A stretch of 64,000 bases of DNA from Motilibacter rhizosphaerae (GCF_004216915.1 NZ_SGXD01000002.1:186001-250000); one strand, 5' to 3'; counted from the stretch's first letter, positions 26,537 through 36,512 are shown. The notes: generated by a model from the sequence alone, not told the origin. Numbers and translations: made by a program.

Positions 26537-28291
26537 ATGACGGCAGCCGAGGCGGTGGGGACCCTCCCGTGGAGCACGGGCGTGCAGGCCACCTTCGACG
26601 AGCTGGGCACCCCGCTGCGCTCGACGACCTTCGTCGTGGTCGACCTCGAGACGACGGGCGGGTCGCCGGCCGCGGGGGCGCGGATCACCGAGGTGGGCGC
26701 GGTCAAGGTGCGCGGCGGCGTGCGCGTGGCGGAGTTCCACAGCCTGGTCGACCCGGGGTGCGAGGTCCCGCCGTTCATCGCGGTGCTCACCGGCATCACC
26801 AGCGCGATGCTGCTCGGGGCGCCCCGCATCGCCTCGGTGCTGCCGGCCTTCCTCGACTGGTGCGGGCGCGACGCCGTGCTCGTGGCCCACAACGCGCCGT
26901 TCGACGTGGGCTTCCTCAAGGCGGCCGCGCAGGAGGAGGGGCTGGAGTGGCCCGGCTTCCGCGTGGTCGACACCGCGCGACTGGCCCGCGCGCTCGTGAC
27001 CCGCGACGAGACCCCCGACTGCCGGCTCTCGTCGCTGGCCCGGTTCTTCGGCGCGTCCACGACCCCCAACCACCGCGCGCTCGACGACGCCCGGGCGACC
27101 GTCGACGTGCTGCACGGGATCCTCGAGCGGCTGGGCGGGATCGGGGTGCACAGCGTCGAGGAGCTGGCGACCTACTCCTCCCGGGTCACCCCCGCGCAGC
27201 GCCGCAAGCGCCACCTGGCCGACCGGCTGCCGAGCGCGCCCGGCGTCTACGTCTTCCGCGACTCGGGCGGGCGCGCGCTCTACGTCGGGACCTCCCGCGA
27301 CGTCCGCTCGCGGGTGCGCAGCTACTTCACCGCCTCCGAGCCCCGGCGGCGGATGCGCGAGATGGTGCGGCTGGCCGACCGGGTCGACGCGGTCGTGTGC
27401 GCCACGCCGCTCGAGGCCGAGGTCCGCGAGCTGCGCCTCATCGCCGAGCTGCAGCCGCGCTACAACCGCCGGTCGCGCCAGCAGGAGCGGCTCGTCTGGC
27501 TCAAGCTCACCGCGGAGGCGTTCCCCCGGCTCTCCCTCGTCCGGCAGGTGCGCGAGGACGGGGGCACCTACCTCGGGCCCTTCCGCTCGCGCGCCTCCGC
27601 GGAGCAGGCCCGCGACGCCCTCCACGAGGCCTTCCCCCTGCGCCAGTGCACCGGCGCACTCTCCCCCCGCCGCCTCCGCGCGGCCTGCGCGCTCAAGGAG
27701 ATGGGGCGCTGCGGAGCCCCCTGCGACGGCAGCGAGGGCGTCGACGCCTACGCCGTCCACGCCGCCGCCGCCCGGGAGGCCGCGCTCGGCGACGTCCGCA
27801 CGCTGGTGGCCCGCCTGGAGGCGCGCACCGCCCGGCTCGCGGCCGCCGAGCGCTTCGAGGAGGCGGCCGCGGTGCGCGACCGGCTCTCCGCCGCCGTGCG
27901 GGGTGCGGCCCGCCTCCAGCGGGTCTCCGCGCTCACCGGCTGCCCGGAGCTGGTCGCCGCCCGGCCGCGCACCGGGGGCGGGTGGGACCTCGCCGTCGTG
28001 CGCCACGGGCGGCTCGTCGGCTCCGCCGCGGTCCCGCCGCGCGTGCCGCCGCGCCCGCACGTCGAGGCGCTGCTCGCCACCGCCGAGCGCGTCGAGCCGG
28101 GCGTCGGCCCCCTGCCGGCCTGCACCCTCGAGGAGGTGGAGCGGGTGCTGGCCTGGCTCGAGCAGCCCGGGACCCGGCTCGTGGAGCTGGAGGGCACCTG
28201 GGCCTCGCCGGCCCACGGCGCCGGCAGCCAGCGCGAGCGGCTCGCCGCCGTCGAGGCGGCGCGCACGACGAGCTGGGCCGGCGCGGCGTGA
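26537..28291 (+). CDS. DEDD exonuclease fused to UvrC-like GIY-YIG nuclease
   Basis: 584 aa, two nuclease modules. Residues about 30-200 are a DnaQ-like DEDDh 3'-5' exonuclease: VVVDLETTGG (Asp36, Glu38), VAHNAPFDVGFL and NHRALDDARAT. Residues about 225-400 are a GIY-YIG domain: SAPGVYVFRDSGGRALYVGT and SRVRSYF, followed by a UvrB-interaction-like helical pair (ERFEEAAAVRDRLSAAVR). The C-terminal UvrC RNase H-like half and helix-hairpin-helix are missing, as in Cho-type proteins. Likely acts in DNA repair. The same fusion is a marker of actinobacteria and sits at the equivalent position near trpD in M. tuberculosis. Confidence 0.92.
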   Translation: MTAAEAVGTLPWSTGVQATFDELGTPLRSTTFVVVDLETTGGSPAAGARITEVGAVKVRGGVRVAEFHSLVDPGCEVPPFIAVLTGITSAMLLGAPRIASVLPAFLDWCGRDAVLVAHNAPFDVGFLKAAAQEEGLEWPGFRVVDTARLARALVTRDETPDCRLSSLARFFGASTTPNHRALDDARATVDVLHGILERLGGIGVHSVEELATYSSRVTPAQRRKRHLADRLPSAPGVYVFRDSGGRALYVGTSRDVRSRVRSYFTASEPRRRMREMVRLADRVDAVVCATPLEAEVRELRLIAELQPRYNRRSRQQERLVWLKLTAEAFPRLSLVRQVREDGGTYLGPFRSRASAEQARDALHEAFPLRQCTGALSPRRLRAACALKEMGRCGAPCDGSEGVDAYAVHAAAAREAALGDVRTLVARLEARTARLAAAERFEEAAAVRDRLSAAVRGAARLQRVSALTGCPELVAARPRTGGGWDLAVVRHGRLVGSAAVPPRVPPRPHVEALLATAERVEPGVGPLPACTLEEVERVLAWLEQPGTRLVELEGTWASPAHGAGSQRERLAAVEAARTTSWAGAA

Positions 28292-28316
28292 GGGCCCTGC
28301 GGGAGCGGCCACCGCG

Positions 28317-28322
28317 TACCGT
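28317..28322 (+). promoter_or_regulatory. -10 element, leaderless (Lrp-domain protein)
   Basis: TACCGT ends six bases before GTG 28329. This favours 28329 over the in-frame GTG at 28323. Confidence 0.45.
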
Positions 28323-28328
28323 GTGACG

Positions 28329-28616
28329 GTGCTCACCGCGATCGTGCTCGTCCAGGCCCAGGTCGACCGCATCCCCGAGGTCGCGTCCGCGATCGCCGAG
28401 CTCGCCGGCGTGAGCGAGGTCTACTCGGTGACCGGCGACGTCGACCTCATCGCGGTCGTGCGGGTGCGCCGCCACGACGAGCTCGCGGAGGTCATCGCCG
28501 ACCGGCTGCACAAGGTCGAGGGCGTGGTCGACACGACGACGCACATCGCGTTCCGGGCCTACAGCCGGCACGACCTCGAGGCGGCGTTCGCCCTCGGCGT
28601 GGACGACGCGGATTGA
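28329..28616 (+). CDS. Stand-alone Lrp/AsnC ligand-binding domain protein
   Basis: 95 aa, the RAM/AsnC effector domain without a DNA-binding domain. It reads LTAIVLVQAQVDRIPEVASA, then SVTGDVDLIAVVRV. Such single-domain proteins oligomerise and bind amino acids, and may modulate full-length Lrp proteins or enzymes. It lies directly before dacB and near trpD, as in other actinomycetes. GTG 28329 is chosen because a -10-like hexamer ends six bases upstream. Confidence 0.88.
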   Translation: MLTAIVLVQAQVDRIPEVASAIAELAGVSEVYSVTGDVDLIAVVRVRRHDELAEVIADRLHKVEGVVDTTTHIAFRAYSRHDLEAAFALGVDDAD

Positions 28617-28689
28617 GCCGCACCCCCCGCGCGCCGAGGACCTGCAGCGAGACCCGCACCCCCCGTACCACCACAGGCAGGCAGCTCCC

Positions 28690-30018
28690 ATGACCGCAGC
28701 CCCTCCGCCCGCCCGCCGTCCCCGCGGAGGGCGCGCCGCCCTGGCGGCCGCCCTGCTCGCGACGTCCGTGGCGGGCGGCACCCTCGTCGCCTCCTCGGGC
28801 AGCGGCGGCAGCAGCGCGCTCGCCGCCCCCGCCGCCTCGACGTCGGCGCCGGCGTCCAGTGCCCCGGTCGTGGTGACGCCCGAGCAGCGGATCGCGGCGC
28901 TGCTGCCGCAGCGGCTGGCGGCCCTGCACCTCGGCTCGCGGGCGAGCGTCGTGGTCAGCGACGTCGACGCGGGGACCGACCTCGTCCGCGTCCGCGCGAC
29001 CACGCCGCGGCTGCCCGCGTCGCTCGCGAAGCTCGCCACCGCCGTCAGCGCGTTCGCGAGCATCGGCCCGGACCACCGCTTCACGACCACGGCCCTGGTC
29101 GCACCGGACGGCTCGCTCGTGCTGCACGGCGACGGCGACCCGACGCTGCGCTCCCTCGACCTGCGCACGCTCGCGGCCCAGGTGGCGCCCGCGCTCGGCG
29201 CCCACGCCGGGGTGCGCCGGACCCTGGTCGTGGACGACTCGGTCTACGCACGTCCGACGCTCGCCCCGGGCTGGCCGCGCAGCTACTACCTGCAGGAGGT
29301 CTCCCCCGTACGCGGCCTGACCGTCGACCGCACGCGCAGTGCCGACACCGGGCTGCTGGCGGGGCGGCGCTTCGCCTCGGCCCTGCAGGCGCTGGGGGTG
29401 CCCGTCACCGCTGTCGTCCGCCGGCACACCCCGGCCGGGTCGGTCCAGGTCGGCGCGGTCCAGGGCCAGACGCTGCGCGAGGTCGTGGCCGCCATGCTGC
29501 GGGTGAGCGACAACGACATCGCCGAGCAGCTGGGCCGGCAGGTCGCGCGGGCCGTCGGCCTGCCCACGACCTGGCGCGGAGCCGAGCAGGCGCGCGCCCT
29601 CGTCCTCGGTCGGCTCGGGGTCCCGCTGGCGGGCGTCGTCCTGCACGACGGCAGCGGGCTCTCGCGGGCGGACCGCGTCCCCGCGGACACGCTCGCCGCC
29701 CTGCTGCGGCTGGCGGCCGACCCCGCCCACCCGGAGCTCTCCTCGATCGCCTTCGGCGGGTCGCTCCCCGTCGCCGGCGTGACCGGGTCGCTGCGGCCGG
29801 GGCGCGGCCGGTTCGAGACGGCGCCGTCGAAGTGCGCCGTCGGCAGGCTGTGGGCGAAGACCGGCCTGCTCCGCGACGTGGTCGGGCTCGCGGGCTACAC
29901 CCGCAGCACCGACGGGCACCTGCAGGCGTTCGTCGTGCTGGAGAACGGCTCCCGCTCGACGCTCGCGCTGCGCCGCCAGTTCGACGCGCTCGGCGCGACG
30001 GTCACCGGCTGCTGGTAG
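28690..30018 (+). CDS. dacB: D-alanyl-D-alanine carboxypeptidase/endopeptidase (PBP4, S13)
   Basis: Cell-wall enzyme that removes terminal D-Ala or cuts cross-links; exported. 442 aa with an N-terminal hydrophobic export segment (residues about 15-35) and a Ser/Ala-rich linker. The penicillin-binding motifs are complete: SLAK with Ser111, SDN with Ser273 and KTG with Lys390. ATG at 28690 follows 73 bases after the Lrp-domain gene. It ends 24 bases from the convergent trpD stop. Confidence 0.93.
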   Translation: MTAAPPPARRPRGGRAALAAALLATSVAGGTLVASSGSGGSSALAAPAASTSAPASSAPVVVTPEQRIAALLPQRLAALHLGSRASVVVSDVDAGTDLVRVRATTPRLPASLAKLATAVSAFASIGPDHRFTTTALVAPDGSLVLHGDGDPTLRSLDLRTLAAQVAPALGAHAGVRRTLVVDDSVYARPTLAPGWPRSYYLQEVSPVRGLTVDRTRSADTGLLAGRRFASALQALGVPVTAVVRRHTPAGSVQVGAVQGQTLREVVAAMLRVSDNDIAEQLGRQVARAVGLPTTWRGAEQARALVLGRLGVPLAGVVLHDGSGLSRADRVPADTLAALLRLAADPAHPELSSIAFGGSLPVAGVTGSLRPGRGRFETAPSKCAVGRLWAKTGLLRDVVGLAGYTRSTDGHLQAFVVLENGSRSTLALRRQFDALGATVTGCW

Positions 30019-30042
30019 CCGCTCCGGCGCGCAGGACGGCCC

Positions 30043-31149
30043 TCAGCGGCCGGCGAGCTGCTGCGTGACAGCGGTCCAGCGCTCCAGCGCGGCAGCCGCC
30101 GCGCCGGAGTCCACGGCCGCAGCGCTGCGCTCGACGGCGCTGCGCAGCCGCTCGGCGAGCGGAGCCGCGGGCGCCTCCCCCACCGCGTCGAGCGCGACCA
30201 GCGCGGCGGCGGCGTTGAGCAGCACGGCGTCGCGCACCGGGCCCTGCTCCCCCGCGAGGACCCGGCGCGCCACGGCGGCGTTCGCCACCGCGTCGCCCCC
30301 CGCGAGCGCGCTGGCGGGGGCGCGATTGACCCCGAGCTCCTCGGGGACGACCGTGCACTCCTCCACGTCGCCGTCGCGCACCTCCCACACGCGGCTCGGC
30401 CCCGTGACCGTGAGCTCGTCGAGACCGTCCTCGCCGCGGAAGACGAGCGCCGACGTGCCGCGCCCGGCCAGCACCCGGGCCATGACGCCCGCAAGCCGGC
30501 CGTCCGCGACGCCGACGGCCTGCGCCGCGGGACGCGCGGGGTTGGCCAGCGGGCCGAGCACGTTGAAGACGGTCGGCACGCCCAGCTCGCGCCGGGTCAC
30601 GGCCGCGTGGCGCAGCGCGGGGTGGAACAGGGGGGCGAAGCAGAAGCCGATCCCGGCCTCCGCCACCGAGGCCGCGACCTGCTCGGGCTGCAGGTCGACG
30701 ACTACCCCCAGCGCCTCGAGCAGGTCCGCCGAGCCCGAGCGGGAGGTCGCGGCGCGGTTCCCGTGCTTGACCACGCGGCCGCCGGCACCGGCGACCACGA
30801 CCGCGGCCATGGTGGAGATGTTGACGGTGTGGGCCCCGTCGCCGCCCGTGCCGCAGGTGTCGACGGCCGGGCCCGGCACCTCCAGCGGGCGGGCGTGGGA
30901 GAGCATGGCCTCGATGAGGCCCCCCAGCTCGTCCGGCGTCTCGCCCTTCGCCCGCAGCGCGACGACGAAGCCCGCGACCTGCACCGGGGTCGCCTCGCCG
31001 TCCATCACCTGGCCCATCGCCCAGGCGGTGGACGCGGCCGGCAGGTCCTCGCCGCGCATGAGCGCGCCGGTGAGCGCGGGCCAGGTCCGCGGCGCCGCGG
31101 ACCCGGGCGCCGGAGCGGACGGGGACGACCCGGGAGCGGCGAGCGTCAC
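30043..31149 (-). CDS. trpD: Anthranilate phosphoribosyltransferase
   Basis: Transfers phosphoribose from PRPP to anthranilate in tryptophan synthesis. 368 aa. PRPP-binding [37 protein letters not shown], and [16 protein letters not shown] are intact. GTG at 31149 overlaps the stop of the upstream receiver-domain gene (GTGA), so translation is coupled. A Pro/Ala/Ser-rich N-terminal extension of about 18 residues precedes the domain. No other trp genes are present nearby, which is usual for this actinobacterial trpD. Confidence 0.95.
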   Translation of the reverse strand: MTLAAPGSSPSAPAPGSAAPRTWPALTGALMRGEDLPAASTAWAMGQVMDGEATPVQVAGFVVALRAKGETPDELGGLIEAMLSHARPLEVPGPAVDTCGTGGDGAHTVNISTMAAVVVAGAGGRVVKHGNRAATSRSGSADLLEALGVVVDLQPEQVAASVAEAGIGFCFAPLFHPALRHAAVTRRELGVPTVFNVLGPLANPARPAAQAVGVADGRLAGVMARVLAGRGTSALVFRGEDGLDELTVTGPSRVWEVRDGDVEECTVVPEELGVNRAPASALAGGDAVANAAVARRVLAGEQGPVRDAVLLNAAAALVALDAVGEAPAAPLAERLRSAVERSAAAVDSGAAAAALERWTAVTQQLAGR

Positions 31150-31625
31150 ACCGCCGCCCGCGACAGCCGGGCGCGGAGCAGCCCGGCGGCGGCCGCGGCC
31201 AGGGCGGCCGGGTCGAGCGGGTGCGGCACGGCGGCGTCCGCGCGCGACCACGCGGCGAGCCAGTCGTCCTGCGGGCGGCCGGTCAGCACGAGCACCGGCG
31301 GGCAGTCGAAGACCTCGTCCTTGACCTGCCGGGCCAGGCCCAGCCCGCCGGCCGGCACGGCCTCCCCGTCGAGCACGGCGAGGTCGACGTCGCCGACGTC
31401 CATCGCGCGCACGAGCGCGGGGGGCGTGGCCACCTCCGTCCAGCGCAGCTCCGGCAGGTCGCGCGCGGGCCGGCGCCCGAGCGCGAGCCGCACCCGCTCC
31501 CGCACGTCGCGGTCGTCGCTGTAGACCAGCACGTGCGCGGGCCGCGGCGCGCCCGCCCCGCCGTCCGCCCGCGCGCTCGCGGGGGTGCCCGCGGTGCCGT
31601 CCGCGCCGCTGCCGTCGGTGGCCAT
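31146..31625 (-). CDS. Receiver-domain-like protein
   Basis: 159 aa. An N-terminal disordered stretch of about 30 residues precedes a response-regulator fold: [38 protein letters not shown] and [15 protein letters not shown]. The phosphoacceptor-position Asp is in LAVLDGEA and the switch Thr in LTGRP. The usual conserved lysine is not evident after PHPLD, so it may be a degenerate receiver. No output domain. GGAGGA lies seven bases before ATG 31625. It is coupled to trpD and divergent from ctaE, an arrangement seen in other actinomycetes; function unknown. Confidence 0.85.
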   Translation of the reverse strand: MATDGSGADGTAGTPASARADGGAGAPRPAHVLVYSDDRDVRERVRLALGRRPARDLPELRWTEVATPPALVRAMDVGDVDLAVLDGEAVPAGGLGLARQVKDEVFDCPPVLVLTGRPQDDWLAAWSRADAAVPHPLDPAALAAAAAGLLRARLSRAAV

Positions 31626-31772
31626 GCGCTGCTCCTCCGTGTGCTGGTCGCGGGCGCCGAGCCCCTCCCGCGCCCGCATGCTAGCGCCGGGCCGCGACGG
31701 GCACGCAGGGTGAGAGCCACGCCACGCGAGGCCCGTCGCGCCTCGGCCGGCCGTTAGTGGCACCATTGCGCC

Positions 31773-32381
31773 GTGGCAACAGCAGCAGCGGTCGAGACGA
31801 CTGTCACCCGCCCCCCGTCGAACCGGCCGAACCTCGTGTCCGTCGGCACGATCGTGTGGCTGTCGTCGGAGCTCATGTTCTTCGCGGCGCTGTTCGCGAT
31901 GTACTTCACGCTCCGCTCCGAGCTCGGCGAGGGCTTCTGGCACGAGCGCAACGGCCTGCTCAACGTGCCGTTCTCCTCGGTCAACACCACCGTGCTGGTG
32001 CTGTCGTCGGTGACGTGCCAGATGGGCGTCTTCGCGGCCGAGCGGGGCGACGTGCGGGGCCTGCGCCGCTGGTTCACGCTCACGTTCCTCATGGGCGCGT
32101 TCTTCATCGGCGGCCAGGTCTACGAGTACGCCAACCTGTTCCGCGACGGGCTCTCGCTGTCCTCCGACGCGTACGGCTCGATCTTCTACCTCGCCACCGG
32201 CTTCCACGGCATGCACGTGACCGGCGGCCTGCTCGCCTTCCTCGTGGTGCTCGGCCGGACCTTCGTGGCCCGCCGCTTCACCCACGAGCAGGCCACGACG
32301 GCCATCGTCGTCTCCTACTACTGGCACTTCGTCGACGTGGTCTGGATCGGCCTGTTCGCGACGATCTACCTCCTCAAGTGA
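31773..32381 (+). CDS. ctaE: Cytochrome c oxidase subunit III
   Basis: Integral subunit of the aa3 oxidase. 202 aa with five hydrophobic helices, the core [20 protein letters not shown] and the C-terminal [20 protein letters not shown]. No heme or metal sites are expected. GTG at 31773. Its stop overlaps the qcrC start by four bases, so ctaE, qcrC, qcrA and qcrB form one operon, as is general in actinobacteria where bcc and aa3 assemble into a supercomplex. Confidence 0.96.
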   Translation: MATAAAVETTVTRPPSNRPNLVSVGTIVWLSSELMFFAALFAMYFTLRSELGEGFWHERNGLLNVPFSSVNTTVLVLSSVTCQMGVFAAERGDVRGLRRWFTLTFLMGAFFIGGQVYEYANLFRDGLSLSSDAYGSIFYLATGFHGMHVTGGLLAFLVVLGRTFVARRFTHEQATTAIVVSYYWHFVDVVWIGLFATIYLLK

Positions 32382-33187
32382 GCGCCCCCGTGACTGACTC
32401 GGCCATCCCCGCGCGCCGCCCGCTCCGCCGGCGCCCGCTCGGCACGCTGCTCCTCCTCCTGGGCCTGCTCACGGCGCTGGGCGGCGTCTACGCCGCCCTC
32501 GCCCCCAGCAGCGGCGCCGTGCCGACCTCCGGACCGGAGGCCGCGGCCGCCGGCAAGGCGCTGTTCCAGGAGAACTGCTCCACCTGCCACGGGCTGTCCG
32601 GCGAGGGGTCGTCCTACGGCCCGACGCTGGTCGGCGTGGGCGCCGCGTCCGTCGACTTCCAGGTGGGCACCGGCCGCATGCCGCTCGCCCGCCCCGGCGC
32701 GCAGGCCTCGCGCGGACGCGTGCAGTTCGCCCCCGAGCAGATCGCGCAGATGGCGGCGTACGTCGCGACCCTGGGCCCGGGCCCCGCGATCCCGAGCGCG
32801 GCCGACGTGGACTACACGAAGGGCAACGCGGCGCTGGGCGGCGAGATCTTCCGCACCAACTGCTCGATGTGCCACAACTTCGCGGGCGCGGGCGGCGCGC
32901 TGACCCACGGCAAGTACGCCCCCTCGCTGACCAAGACCACGCCGGCGCACGTCTACGAGGCCCTGGTCACGGGGCCGCAGGCGATGCCGGTGTTCTCGGA
33001 CGACCAGATCACGCCGCAGCAGAAGCGCGACATCATCGCCTACCTCGAGGCGCAGCGGCAGGACAAGACCCCCGGCCTGACCGGTCTCGGGACGCTCGGT
33101 CCGACGACCGAGGGCCTGTTCGGCTGGGTCATCGGCATCGGCCTGCTCATCGCCTGCGCGGTGTGGCTCGCCCAGAAGGCGCGCTGA
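32378..33187 (+). CDS. qcrC: Diheme cytochrome c subunit of the bcc complex
   Basis: Carries electrons from the Rieske centre directly to the oxidase, replacing a free cytochrome c. 269 aa: N-terminal helix (about residues 20-40), two c-type heme sites CSTCH (67-71) and CSMCH (162-166), and a C-terminal helix ending WLAQKAR that anchors it. GTG at 32378 overlaps the ctaE stop (GTGA). An in-frame GTG at 32390 is an alternative start. Confidence 0.96.
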   Translation: MSAPVTDSAIPARRPLRRRPLGTLLLLLGLLTALGGVYAALAPSSGAVPTSGPEAAAAGKALFQENCSTCHGLSGEGSSYGPTLVGVGAASVDFQVGTGRMPLARPGAQASRGRVQFAPEQIAQMAAYVATLGPGPAIPSAADVDYTKGNAALGGEIFRTNCSMCHNFAGAGGALTHGKYAPSLTKTTPAHVYEALVTGPQAMPVFSDDQITPQQKRDIIAYLEAQRQDKTPGLTGLGTLGPTTEGLFGWVIGIGLLIACAVWLAQKAR

Positions 33188-33215
33188 CGCGCGCGACGGA
33201 GGAGACCGCAGCACG

Positions 33216-34319
33216 ATGAGCACGCACGACGACCCGCGCCACCTGCCCACCTCGGCAGCCCCCGGCAGCGCCACGGGCACCGCCCCGTCACAGGCCGGCG
33301 CCCTCGAGGAGCGCTTCACGGACCCCGGCCTGCCGGCCCACGTCCACCGCACCACCGACACCGACCCGAAGGCCGCCGCCCGGGCCGAGCGCCAGATCAG
33401 CATGCTGTTCGCGCTCTCGCTCGTGGGCACGGTCATCTTCGTCGTCGGCTACTTCGCCTTCGGCCTGCCCAAGGGCGAGAACTACCGCTGGTCGACGCTG
33501 ACGCTCGGCGGCGGCATGGCGCTCGCGCTGTTCACCATCGGCGCCGGGGCCATCCAGTGGGCCAAGAAGCTCATGCCCGACGAGGAGCTCGTCGAGAAGC
33601 GCAAGCCGGTCCGGTCCAGCGACGAGGACCGCCAGGAGATCGCGCGCATCCTCACCGAGGGCGGCGAGGAGGCGGGCTTCCTCCCCCGCCGCAAGATGAT
33701 CTGGGCGAGCATGACGGGCGCGATGGGCGCCGCCGGCCTCATGGCCGTCGTGCCGCTCAAGGACCTCTGGACCCGCGACAAGGGCGAGAGCCCCGAGAAG
33801 CAGATCTCGCACACCCTGTGGGGCAAGGGCACGCGACTCGCGGCCGACCCCACGGGTCAGCCCATCAAGCCCTCGGACGTCAAGATCGGCGGCGTCATGC
33901 ACGTCCTGCCGGCCGTCTACAAGGCCGGCGAGAGCCTGCCCGGCAACGAGGGCCGGCCCGAGCTCGACGTCTCGCTCAACGACCGCGCCAAGGCCGCCGT
34001 CCTCGTCATGCGCCTCGCGCCGGGCGAGTACGAGGTGGAGAAGGGCCGCGAGGGCTGGGACTACGACGGCATCTTCGCGTACTCCAAGATCTGCACCCAC
34101 GTGGGCTGCCCGGTGGGCCTCTACGAGCAGACCACCCACCACCTGCTCTGCCCGTGCCACCAGTCGACCTTCGACGCCACCCGCCACTGCAAGGTGATCT
34201 TCGGGCCGGCCGCCCGTCCGCTGCCTCAACTCGCGATAACCGTGGATGCGGACGGATACTTGGTAGCACAGGGCGACTTCCACGAGCCCGTGGGTCCGAG
34301 CTTCTGGGAACGGGGCTGA
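33216..34319 (+). CDS. qcrA: Rieske iron-sulfur subunit of the bcc complex
   Basis: 367 aa, longer than proteobacterial Rieske proteins because of three N-terminal transmembrane helices (around residues 60-80, 90-110 and 165-185), as is typical of actinobacteria. The [2Fe-2S] ligands are in CTHVGCPVG and CPCHQSTFD. ATG at 33216 is preceded by GGAGGAG. Eight bases separate it from qcrB. Confidence 0.96.
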   Translation: MSTHDDPRHLPTSAAPGSATGTAPSQAGALEERFTDPGLPAHVHRTTDTDPKAAARAERQISMLFALSLVGTVIFVVGYFAFGLPKGENYRWSTLTLGGGMALALFTIGAGAIQWAKKLMPDEELVEKRKPVRSSDEDRQEIARILTEGGEEAGFLPRRKMIWASMTGAMGAAGLMAVVPLKDLWTRDKGESPEKQISHTLWGKGTRLAADPTGQPIKPSDVKIGGVMHVLPAVYKAGESLPGNEGRPELDVSLNDRAKAAVLVMRLAPGEYEVEKGREGWDYDGIFAYSKICTHVGCPVGLYEQTTHHLLCPCHQSTFDATRHCKVIFGPAARPLPQLAITVDADGYLVAQGDFHEPVGPSFWERG

Positions 34320-34326
34320 GACATCG

Positions 34327-35931
34327 ATGTCCACGATCAACACCGCTGCCGGCGCGGCCGGTCGCTACCTCGACGACCGCCTGGGCGTGGCGAAGGTCGC
34401 GCGGAAGAACATCCGCAAGATCTTCCCCGACCACTGGTCGTTCATGCTGGGTGAGATCACCCTCTACAGCTTCATCATCCTGCTGCTGACCGGCACCTGG
34501 CTGACGCTGTTCTTCACCCCGTCCATGAACGAGGTGATCTACAACGGGCCCTACACGCCGCTCAAGGGCCTGGCGATGTCGGAGGCCTACCGCTCCACGC
34601 TCGAGATCTCGTTCGAGATCCGCGGCGGCCTGATCATGCGCCACCTGCACCACTGGGCGGCACTGGTCTTCATCGCCGGCATGGCGGTGCACGCGTTCCG
34701 CACGTTCTTCACCGGCGCGTTCCGCAAGCCGCGCGAGCTCAACTGGCTGCTGGGCATCGGGCTGCTGGTCCTCGGCCTGCTCGAGGGCTTCTTCGGCTAC
34801 TCGCTCCCCGACGACCTGCTCTCCGGTACGGGCCTGCGCATCGCCGACGGCGTCATCAAGTCGATCCCCGTCGTCGGGACCTATGTGTCCTTCTTCTTCT
34901 TCGGCGGCGAGTTCCCGGGCGTGGACCTCATCCCGCGCATGTACATGATCCACATCCTGCTGGTGCCCGCGCTCATCCTCGGGCTCATCGGCGCTCACGT
35001 GGGCCTGGTCACGTACCACAAGCACACGCAGTACCCCGGCGCCGGGCGCACGGACCAGAACGTCGTCGGCTACCCGCTGCTCCCCGTCTACATGGCCAAG
35101 GCCGGCGGCTTCTTCTTCGTGGTCTTCGGTGTGCTCGCGGCGATCTCCACGGTGGCGCCGATCAACCCGGTCTGGCAGTACGGCCCCTACAACCCCTCGC
35201 AGGTCAGCGCGGGGTCGCAGCCCGACTGGTACATCGGCTTCCTCGAGGGCTCGCTGCGCATGATGCCCAACCTCGAGACGCGGGCCTTCGGGCACACGGT
35301 CTCGTGGAACGTGCTCATCCCGTCGCTCGTGATCCCCGGCATCTTCTTCACGGTCTTCGCGCTGTACCCCTTCCTCGAGGCGTGGGTGACGGGCGACAAG
35401 CGGGAGCACCACGTGCTCGACCGCCCGCGCAACGTGCCGGTGCGCACGGCGCTCGGCGTGGTCTTCATCACCGAGTACGCCATCCTCTGGATCGCGGGCG
35501 GCAACGACATCATCGCCGTGGCGTTCGGCCTGTCGATCAACGCGATCACGTGGACCTTCCGGGTGCTGTTCTTCGTCGCCCCGCCGCTGGTCTTCGTCAT
35601 CACGAAGCGGGCGTGCCTGGGGCTCCAGCGCCGGGACCGCGAGAAGGTCCTGCACGGCCGCGAGACCGGCATCCTCATGCAGCTCCCTCACGGCGAGTTC
35701 GTCGAGGTGCACGAGCCGATCAGCGCCGAGGAGCGCTGGAAGCTCGTCCAGCACGAGGTGCACCACCCGGTGGCGCTGCCCTCGCAGACCGACCGCAACG
35801 GCGTGAAGCGCCGCGGCGTGGTGGCGCTGAAGGCGCGCTCGAAGGTCTCGTCCTGGTTCTTCGAGGACCAGATCGAGCCCCCGACGCCCGCCGAGGTCCG
35901 CGAGCTCGAGGCCGGGCACGCCGGCCACTAG
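34327..35931 (+). CDS. qcrB: Cytochrome b subunit of the bcc complex
   Basis: Quinol-oxidising subunit; 534 aa with eight or nine helices. The heme b histidines lie in RHLHHWAALVFIAGMAVHAF and in the segment LVTYHKHTQY. The Qo-site block is present around NPSQVSAGSQPDWYIGF (variant of the PEWY loop, here PDWY). The C-terminal extension of about 100 residues beyond the last helix is the actinobacterial form. It ends the operon; a strong hairpin follows. Confidence 0.96.
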   Translation: MSTINTAAGAAGRYLDDRLGVAKVARKNIRKIFPDHWSFMLGEITLYSFIILLLTGTWLTLFFTPSMNEVIYNGPYTPLKGLAMSEAYRSTLEISFEIRGGLIMRHLHHWAALVFIAGMAVHAFRTFFTGAFRKPRELNWLLGIGLLVLGLLEGFFGYSLPDDLLSGTGLRIADGVIKSIPVVGTYVSFFFFGGEFPGVDLIPRMYMIHILLVPALILGLIGAHVGLVTYHKHTQYPGAGRTDQNVVGYPLLPVYMAKAGGFFFVVFGVLAAISTVAPINPVWQYGPYNPSQVSAGSQPDWYIGFLEGSLRMMPNLETRAFGHTVSWNVLIPSLVIPGIFFTVFALYPFLEAWVTGDKREHHVLDRPRNVPVRTALGVVFITEYAILWIAGGNDIIAVAFGLSINAITWTFRVLFFVAPPLVFVITKRACLGLQRRDREKVLHGRETGILMQLPHGEFVEVHEPISAEERWKLVQHEVHHPVALPSQTDRNGVKRRGVVALKARSKVSSWFFEDQIEPPTPAEVRELEAGHAGH

Positions 35932-35950
35932 CTCCTCGCACGGCACTCGA

Positions 35951-35978
35951 GGCCCGCTCCCCTCCGGGGGAGCGGGCC
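35951..35978 (+). terminator. Terminator of the ctaE-qcrCAB operon
   Basis: Perfect 12-bp stem GGCCCGCTCCCC / GGGGAGCGGGCC with a TCCG loop, 19 bases after the qcrB stop. Confidence 0.8.
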
Positions 35979-36013
35979 TCCGTCGTCCGTCGACGTGGGC
36001 CCGGGGAACTCCC

Positions 36014-36043
36014 TTGACACCGCACTTGCAAAAGACAAGTGTG
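36014..36043 (+). promoter_or_regulatory. Promoter/operator of the VOC-HxlR pair
   Basis: A -35 TTGACA (36014-36019) is followed by an inverted repeat CACTTG-N7-CAAGTG (36023-36041) that fills the spacer and reaches the weak -10 (AAGTGT). An operator between -35 and -10 would allow repression, most simply by the HxlR-type protein encoded two genes down. Confidence 0.55.
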
Positions 36044-36077
36044 GGAGGCGTCCCCTCCCCGACCCCAAGAGCCCGCC

Positions 36078-36512
36078 GTGCCTGCCATGTTCGTCAACTG
36101 GCCCGTCACCGACCTCGACCGCGCGAAGGCCTTCTACGAGGCGCTGGGCTTCACCGTCAACCCGGCCTTCACGGACCACAACGCCGCCTGCGTCGTCGTC
36201 GAGGAGGACCACAGCTACTTCATGCTGCTGGTCCGCGAGTTCTTCCAGACCTTCACCGACCTGCCCATCGGCGACCCCGCCGTCAGCCCGTCCGTGGCGG
36301 TCGCGGTCTTCCTCGACAGCCGCGAGGCCGTCGACGCCGCGGTCGCTGCGGGCCTCGCCGCCGGCGGCAGCGAGGGCCACCCTGCGGCCGACTACGGCTT
36401 CATGTACCAGCGCCAGCTCGCCGACCCCGACGGCAACGTCCTCGAGTTCGGCTGGATGGACCCCGTCGCAGCGCAGCAGGGGCCCGAGGCGTACGCGCAG
36501 CAGCAGGCCTGA
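36078..36512 (+). CDS. VOC (glyoxalase/bleomycin-resistance fold) protein
   Basis: 144 aa with the paired beta-alpha-beta-beta-beta units of the vicinal oxygen chelate superfamily: WPVTDLDRAKAFYEALGFTV at the N-terminus and RQLADPDGNVLEFGWMDP at the C-terminus. The AFTDHNAACVV strand and the final Glu (LEFGW) could provide metal ligands, though a full set is not clear. Substrate unknown. It is transcribed with an HxlR-type regulator seven bases downstream, a common pairing that suggests a response to an electrophile or small toxic metabolite. GTG 36078 or ATG 36087 may be the start. Confidence 0.88.
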   Translation: MPAMFVNWPVTDLDRAKAFYEALGFTVNPAFTDHNAACVVVEEDHSYFMLLVREFFQTFTDLPIGDPAVSPSVAVAVFLDSREAVDAAVAAGLAAGGSEGHPAADYGFMYQRQLADPDGNVLEFGWMDPVAAQQGPEAYAQQQA

